Position numbers and translations under genes: made by a program. Of a stretch of 64,000 nt of DNA, positions 60,222-64,000 are shown in pieces. Source of the stretch: Kingella potus (GTDB lineage Bacteria > Pseudomonadota > Gammaproteobacteria > Burkholderiales > Neisseriaceae); contig NZ_UGJJ01000001.1 in NCBI RefSeq assembly GCF_900451175.1, positions 620,001-684,000 on the forward strand, read 5' to 3'. Below the pieces are notes generated by a model. The model worked only from the letters and a program-made list of their open reading frames with translations. It ran no database searches and was not told the DNA's origin. Every line of letters starts with the position of its first letter. Within the stretch, counting starts at the first letter, position 1.

Positions 60222-61481
60222 ATGAACCCCACCACCGAAACCCCGTCCACTTGGAAAAGCCGCCTGCACGCCCTGGGCCCCGGCATCCTTATGGCATCCG
60301 CCGCCATCGGCGGTTCCCACCTCATCGCCTCCACCCAGGCCGGCGCACTCTACGGCTGGCAGCTCGCCCTGATTATCGTCCTGACCAATCTGTTCAAATA
60401 CCCCTTCTTCCGTTTCAGCGCACACTACACCCTCGACAGCGGCAAAAGCCTGATTGAAGGCTACGCCGAAAAAAGCCGCGCCTACCTGTGGGTATTCCTC
60501 GTCATGTGCTTTCTCTCCTCCACCATCAGCACCGGCGCGGTCGCCCTGCTGACCGCCGCCATAGTCAAAATGGCCATACCCGGCCTCTCCCTGTCCGTCG
60601 GCACGCTTTCGGTGCTGGTGGTCGGCTCCTGCGTACTGATACTGCTGATGGGGCAGTACAAGGCATTGGACAACCTGTCGAAAATCATCGTCGTCAGCCT
60701 CAGCATCACCACCGTGGCCGCTGCCGCCATCGCCGCTTCCAAAGGCATGCAGATGAAGCCGGATTTTGTCGAGCCTTCCCCGTGGAACCTCGCCGCGCTG
60801 GGCTTCATCATCGCCCTCATGGGCTGGATGCCCGCCCCCATCGAAATCTCCGCCATCAACTCGCTCTGGGTAACCGCCAAACAGAAAACCGATCCCGCCA
60901 GCTACCGCGACGGCATGTTCGATTTCAACGTCGGCTTCATCACCAGCGCGGTACTCGCCGTCGTCTTCCTCGCATTGGGCGCATACGTCCAATACGGCAA
61001 CGGCGAAGCCGTACAAATGAAAGGCGGCCAATACGTCGGCCAGCTCATCAGCATGTACACCTCCACCATCGGCGGCTGGTCGCGCCCCCTGGTCGGCTTC
61101 ATCGCCTTTGCCTGTATGTTCGGCACCACCATCACCGTCATCGACGGCTACGCCCGCGCCGTTGCCGAATCCGTCCGCCTCGTACGCGGGCGCGACCGCT
61201 TCCGCACACTCGAACTTTTCGGCTGGATCGCCTGGATTTCCTGCACCGGCCTCGCCCTGATTTTATGGTTTGACAGCGCACTGGCCGAACTCCTGAAATT
61301 CGCCATGATCTCCGCCTTCCTCGCCGCCCCCGTATTCGCCTGGCTCAACTACCGGCTGGTGCGCCATGACGACAAACACAAAATCACGCCCGCCATGAAC
61401 GCCCTCTCGCTGGCAGGCCTCGCCTACCTCATCGGCTTCGCCGTACTGTTCGTCTTAAACTACGCCGGCATACTGGCCTGA
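60222..61481 (+). CDS. Nramp-family transporter lacking canonical metal-site motifs
   Basis: This inner-membrane protein has 419 residues and about 11 membrane segments. The opening LGPGILMASAAIGGSHLIASTQAGALYGWQLALIIV matches the first Nramp segment, but the metal-binding DPGN is replaced by GGSH (30-33). In the sixth segment the usual MPHN is MPAP (203-206). Membership of the Nramp superfamily is clear. Manganese or iron transport should not be assumed, because distant Nramp relatives have other substrates. An uptake sequence lies directly upstream of the AAAAGGCGG ribosome-binding site. Confidence 0.8.
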   Translation: MNPTTETPSTWKSRLHALGPGILMASAAIGGSHLIASTQAGALYGWQLALIIVLTNLFKYPFFRFSAHYTLDSGKSLIEGYAEKSRAYLWVFLVMCFLSSTISTGAVALLTAAIVKMAIPGLSLSVGTLSVLVVGSCVLILLMGQYKALDNLSKIIVVSLSITTVAAAAIAASKGMQMKPDFVEPSPWNLAALGFIIALMGWMPAPIEISAINSLWVTAKQKTDPASYRDGMFDFNVGFITSAVLAVVFLALGAYVQYGNGEAVQMKGGQYVGQLISMYTSTIGGWSRPLVGFIAFACMFGTTITVIDGYARAVAESVRLVRGRDRFRTLELFGWIAWISCTGLALILWFDSALAELLKFAMISAFLAAPVFAWLNYRLVRHDDKHKITPAMNALSLAGLAYLIGFAVLFVLNYAGILA

Positions 61482-61577
61482 AAAAACAGCTTTCCGCCGC
61501 GCACACATTGGCCGAAAGTCCGGACAGCCGGCCGGCAAACGCAAACCGCCTGCGCCGCTGTACGGCAGCCTGCGCCA

Positions 61578-61610
61578 AAGGCCGTCTGAAACCGATTTTC
61601 AGACGGCCTG
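61578..61610 (+). terminator. Uptake-sequence hairpin after the Nramp-like gene
   Basis: Inverted AGGCCGTCTGAAA arms with a short loop, followed by TTTT, lie about 95 bp after the stop codon. Confidence 0.65.
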
Positions 61611-61970
61611 TTTTGTACTCCGACTCCCATGAATCAAAAGTAGGGTGTGTCGCCCAAAGGCGACGCACGCACCCCCATCGTTTGCAGGCCGTCTGAAATC
61701 TGCCATGCCGTTTTGCTTAGCCAATATCCTATTTTCAGACGGCCTGTTTTATATTCCGACTCCCATGAATCAAAAGTAGGGTGTGTCGCCCAAAGGCGAC
61801 GCACGCGCTCCCCATCGTTTGCAGGCCGTCTGAAATCTGCCATGCCGTTTTGCTTAGCCAATATCCTGTTTTCAGACGGCCTGTTGCTCTTTCAATCCAT
61901 TTAGCAGGAGCCAATCCATAGCAAACAAGAAACGCGTGCGTCGCTGCGCTACACACCCCACTTGCGGCAT
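61600..61970. repeat. Tandem repeats with GTAG-type REP units and uptake sequences
   Basis: A unit of about 136 bp (GTAG at 61640 and again at 61776) carries a REP-like hairpin, an uptake sequence, a stretch containing TTGCTTAGCCAATATCCT and an inverted uptake sequence. Two near-identical copies are followed by a decayed inverted half-unit near 61932-61960. No gene lies in 61482-62172. Confidence 0.8.
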
Positions 61971-62107
61971 TGGGACGGTATAAAAAACAGGAGGCCGTCT
62001 GAAAGCGCAAACACAGCTTTCAGACGGCCTTATATCCCGTCTTCCAATTGACGCACAAACAGCCACGACCGCACGTGCCGACGCGCCGCACCCTGCCTAA
62101 ACGGCAG

Positions 62108-62140
62108 AGGCCGTCTGAAAAAAGATTTTTCAGACGGCCT
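62108..62140 (-). terminator. Uptake-sequence hairpin terminator of pbpG
   Basis: Inverted AGGCCGTCTGAAAA arms with a 4-nt loop lie about 32 bp beyond the pbpG stop. Confidence 0.7.
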
Positions 62141-62172
62141 CCCGTATGTATGTCATGCGTGATATACGCCGT

Positions 62173-63117
62173 TTACGACGGACGCTGCGTCAGCACCCAG
62201 CTTTGGATGGTACGCGCGTCGTTTACGCGCGTGGTGGTGGTGGGCGAGTTGAGCAGGACGATGGTAACGGGTTCGCTGCCGATTCTGGCTTTGACTACCA
62301 TCGAGCGGCCGGATTCGCGGATATAGCCCGTTTTCTGCAATTCGATGTCCCAAGTGCCTTCGCGCACCAGGGTGTTGGAGTTTTTAAAGTTCTGCTGCCT
62401 GCCCGCACTGGTGTACACCGAGCCGTAAGTAGACGTGCTGTTGCTGCGGATTTGCGGATATTTGGCGGCAGCGGCAACCATTTTGCTCAAATCGCCGGCT
62501 GTGGAAACATTGCGGTAATCGAGGCCGGTCGGTTCGTAAAAGCGGCTGTCCGCCATGCCCAAACTCTGGGCTTTGGCATTCATCGCGGCAACAAATGCGT
62601 CCATACCGCCCGGATAGGTGCGCCCGAGCGCGTGTGTGGCGCGGTTTTCACTCGACATCAGGCTCAGGTGCAGGAGCTCGGCGCGTGTCAGTTGCGTGCC
62701 GATGGAAAGACGGCTGCCGGTGCCTTTGATGCGGTCGATTTCATCTGCGGTAATCGTGATGACTTCGTTCATGTTCAGCCGCGCATCCAGCACAACCATG
62801 GCCGACATCAGCTTGGAAATCGAAGCTATCGGCATAACTCTATTCATGTTTTTCTGATACAGCACTTCACCTGTACGGTTGTTCATAATCAGGGCAGATT
62901 GGGAGGAAAGCAGCGGCCCGGCAATTGCGGCCTGCGCTTCGAGCATATCGATCGGATTGTTGGCAATGAATGTCCCCAAAGGGTCTTGCTCGGTAGGAAG
63001 GTTTTGTTGCAGAAATTGGCCGAGTACGTCTATGTCGTCGGCACAAACAGGCTGGGAGAATAAAAACAGGCCGCAAAAAACAGCGGCGGCTTTCTTGTAA
63101 TATGAAATTTGAAACAT
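62173..63117 (-). CDS. pbpG: D-alanyl-D-alanine endopeptidase (PBP7-like)
   Basis: This is a periplasmic low-molecular-mass penicillin-binding protein that trims peptidoglycan cross-links. The start is the ATG at 63117, giving 314 residues with the signal region YYKKAAAVFCGLFLFSQPVCA. The three active-site motifs are present: SxxK in MPIASISKLMSAMVV, SxN in LMSSENRATHALGR, and KTG in ELQKTGYIRESG. The length and the GRTYPGGMDAFVAAMNAKAQSLGM segment fit the PbpG/DacA-like endopeptidase group (S11 family). Confidence 0.9.
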   Translation of the reverse strand: MFQISYYKKAAAVFCGLFLFSQPVCADDIDVLGQFLQQNLPTEQDPLGTFIANNPIDMLEAQAAIAGPLLSSQSALIMNNRTGEVLYQKNMNRVMPIASISKLMSAMVVLDARLNMNEVITITADEIDRIKGTGSRLSIGTQLTRAELLHLSLMSSENRATHALGRTYPGGMDAFVAAMNAKAQSLGMADSRFYEPTGLDYRNVSTAGDLSKMVAAAAKYPQIRSNSTSTYGSVYTSAGRQQNFKNSNTLVREGTWDIELQKTGYIRESGRSMVVKARIGSEPVTIVLLNSPTTTTRVNDARTIQSWVLTQRPS

Positions 63118-63428
63118 GGGAAAATCCGTAAAACGTCGGTTGGCAGGGTGTTTTTTGGCGAAAGGCCGTCTGAATAAACCATGCGACGCGCAAAGCGCAT
63201 TCCGCACGGCAGTAAAAATTTTTTATTCCGCTTCATTGTGTTAGCAGCAGAAATTTTGCATATTGTCGGTTAAAGTAAGGTTTTCTGTAAAGCCTGAGGG
63301 CAAATTTTTGCATGAGTTTTCATTTTCCCGCGCCGTGTTTCCGGTAGGTTTCGGGACAAGCCCGCTGAAAGGCCGTCTGAAAAACGCGGGAATACCGCAG
63401 GCCGTAGCTTCATTTGTCTGTTTCACTA

Positions 63429-63434
63429 TATAAT
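63429..63434 (+). promoter_or_regulatory. Likely -10 element for clpX
   Basis: A perfect TATAAT lies 50 bp before the clpX ATG. No convincing -35 hexamer is present at the right distance. An inverted uptake sequence lies between it and the gene. The rest of 63118-63483 has two further uptake-like sequences and no gene. Confidence 0.45.
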
Positions 63435-63483
63435 CGCCGCTTTTTTCAGACGGCCTGTCCGTTGCCATCATAGGGTAGAATCC

Positions 63484-64000
63484 ATGACTACAGAAAACCG
63501 CCACTGCTCCTTTTGCGGCAAGTCCGAACAGGAAGTAAAACACCTGATTGAAGGAGAATCCGATGCGTGCATCTGCAACGAATGCGTGGAAACCTGCGGC
63601 GTAATGCTGAATACGGACGAGCCGCCGCCTTCAAGCCCGGACAGCACGTCCGACAACAAACTCCCCTCCCCCGCAGAAATCGTAGCCAACCTCAACGATC
63701 ATGTTATCGGCCAGGAACAGGCGAAAAAGGCTCTCGCTGTGGCCGTGTACAACCATTACAAACGCCTGCGCCACCCGAAAGCCTCGGACAATGTCGAGCT
63801 GTCGAAATCCAATATTCTGCTTGTCGGCCCGACCGGATCGGGAAAAACCCTGCTGGCACAATCTTTGGCACGCAAGTTGGATGTACCGTTTGTCATGGCC
63901 GATGCCACCACGCTTACCGAAGCGGGCTATGTCGGCGAAGATGTGGAGCAGATTATTACCAAGCTCTTGGGAAAATGCGATTTCGACGTAGAAAAAGCAC
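63484..64000 (+). CDS. clpX: ATP-dependent Clp protease ATP-binding subunit ClpX, partial
   Basis: ClpX unfolds substrates for ClpP. The gene is cut by the right edge; 172 codons are visible. The N-terminal zinc finger has CSFCGKSEQEVKHLIEGESDACICNECVETC (about 8-38). The AAA+ domain begins NDHVIGQEQAKKALAVAVYNHYKRL, with Walker A GPTGSGKTLLAQSLA and ADATTLTEAGYVGEDVEQII, all typical of ClpX. It is divergent from pbpG. Confidence 0.96.
   Translation, partial: MTTENRHCSFCGKSEQEVKHLIEGESDACICNECVETCGVMLNTDEPPPSSPDSTSDNKLPSPAEIVANLNDHVIGQEQAKKALAVAVYNHYKRLRHPKASDNVELSKSNILLVGPTGSGKTLLAQSLARKLDVPFVMADATTLTEAGYVGEDVEQIITKLLGKCDFDVEKA

Noticed and set aside
1..64000. tRNA, rRNA, prophage or insertion-sequence genes
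   Set aside because: I looked on both strands and saw no cloverleaf-like tRNA with conserved arms, no rRNA segments, no integrase and no transposase.

Overview
The window is chromosomal DNA from a GC-rich Neisseria-type betaproteobacterium. The main evidence is the neisserial DNA uptake sequence in its AG dialect (AGGCCGTCTGAA), which occurs dozens of times, singly, as inverted pairs that form terminators, and inside reading frames. Gene content agrees: AniA, qNor, a type B PutA, FolE2, WaaA and TamAB. The species cannot be named from the sequence alone; AG-dialect, high-GC commensals are the best guess. No rRNA, tRNA, prophage, IS transposase or CRISPR array was seen.

Layout. 1-714: 3' part of a gene for the CCA-adding enzyme, cut by the window edge. 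715-1674: repeat array. 1675-4098: TonB-dependent siderophore receptor. 4188-9722: proline catabolism and uptake (putA, putP). 10066-15388: greB, a Xaa-Pro aminopeptidase, an SPFH protein and small hypotheticals. 16173-21626: denitrification block with a NirV-like protein, a cytochrome c lipoprotein and copper nitrite reductase aniA on the minus strand, divergent from quinol NO reductase norB. 22042-30055: core genes murA, ibaG, folE2, lolA, ubiA, a VanZ-like gene and priA. 30237-32936: accessory stretch with a DUF2478 gene, a broken binding lipoprotein and a HigB/HigA toxin-antitoxin pair. 33707-39802: waaA, an MBL-fold hydrolase, pseudoazurin and a siderophore-type ABC importer. 40056-42200: a copper-chaperone-like protein, hisI, hisE and a TauE/SafE permease. 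42482-45747: accessory stretch with a SUKH-like gene, two decayed genes, a flavodoxin-fold oxidoreductase and a PLD-like protein. 45825-53499: ettA, hldD, rng, a trans-sulfuration enzyme, a LytTR response regulator and maf. 53722-59514: tamA-tamB. 59519-59946: a 29-copy tandem array of the uptake sequence. 60222-64000: an Nramp-like transporter, pbpG and the start of clpX.

How the genes work together. AniA reduces nitrite to NO and NorB reduces NO to N2O. The cytochrome c lipoprotein and pseudoazurin are candidate electron carriers to AniA. A perfect FNR box lies 41.5 bp upstream of the inferred aniA start site, and a palindrome covers the inferred norB start site. Iron acquisition is represented by the outer-membrane receptor and a binding protein/permease/ATPase set about 33 kb away. 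Envelope assembly is represented by murA, waaA, hldD, lolA, tamAB and pbpG.

The most unusual features concern repeats. The window holds the 29-copy uptake-sequence array behind tamB. It has many REP-like hairpins that start with GTAG and are arranged as inverted pairs and tandem arrays. A second GTAG repeat family sits inside a dead monooxygenase gene. Several uptake-sequence dialects are mixed together, and at least five genes take their stop codon from an uptake sequence.
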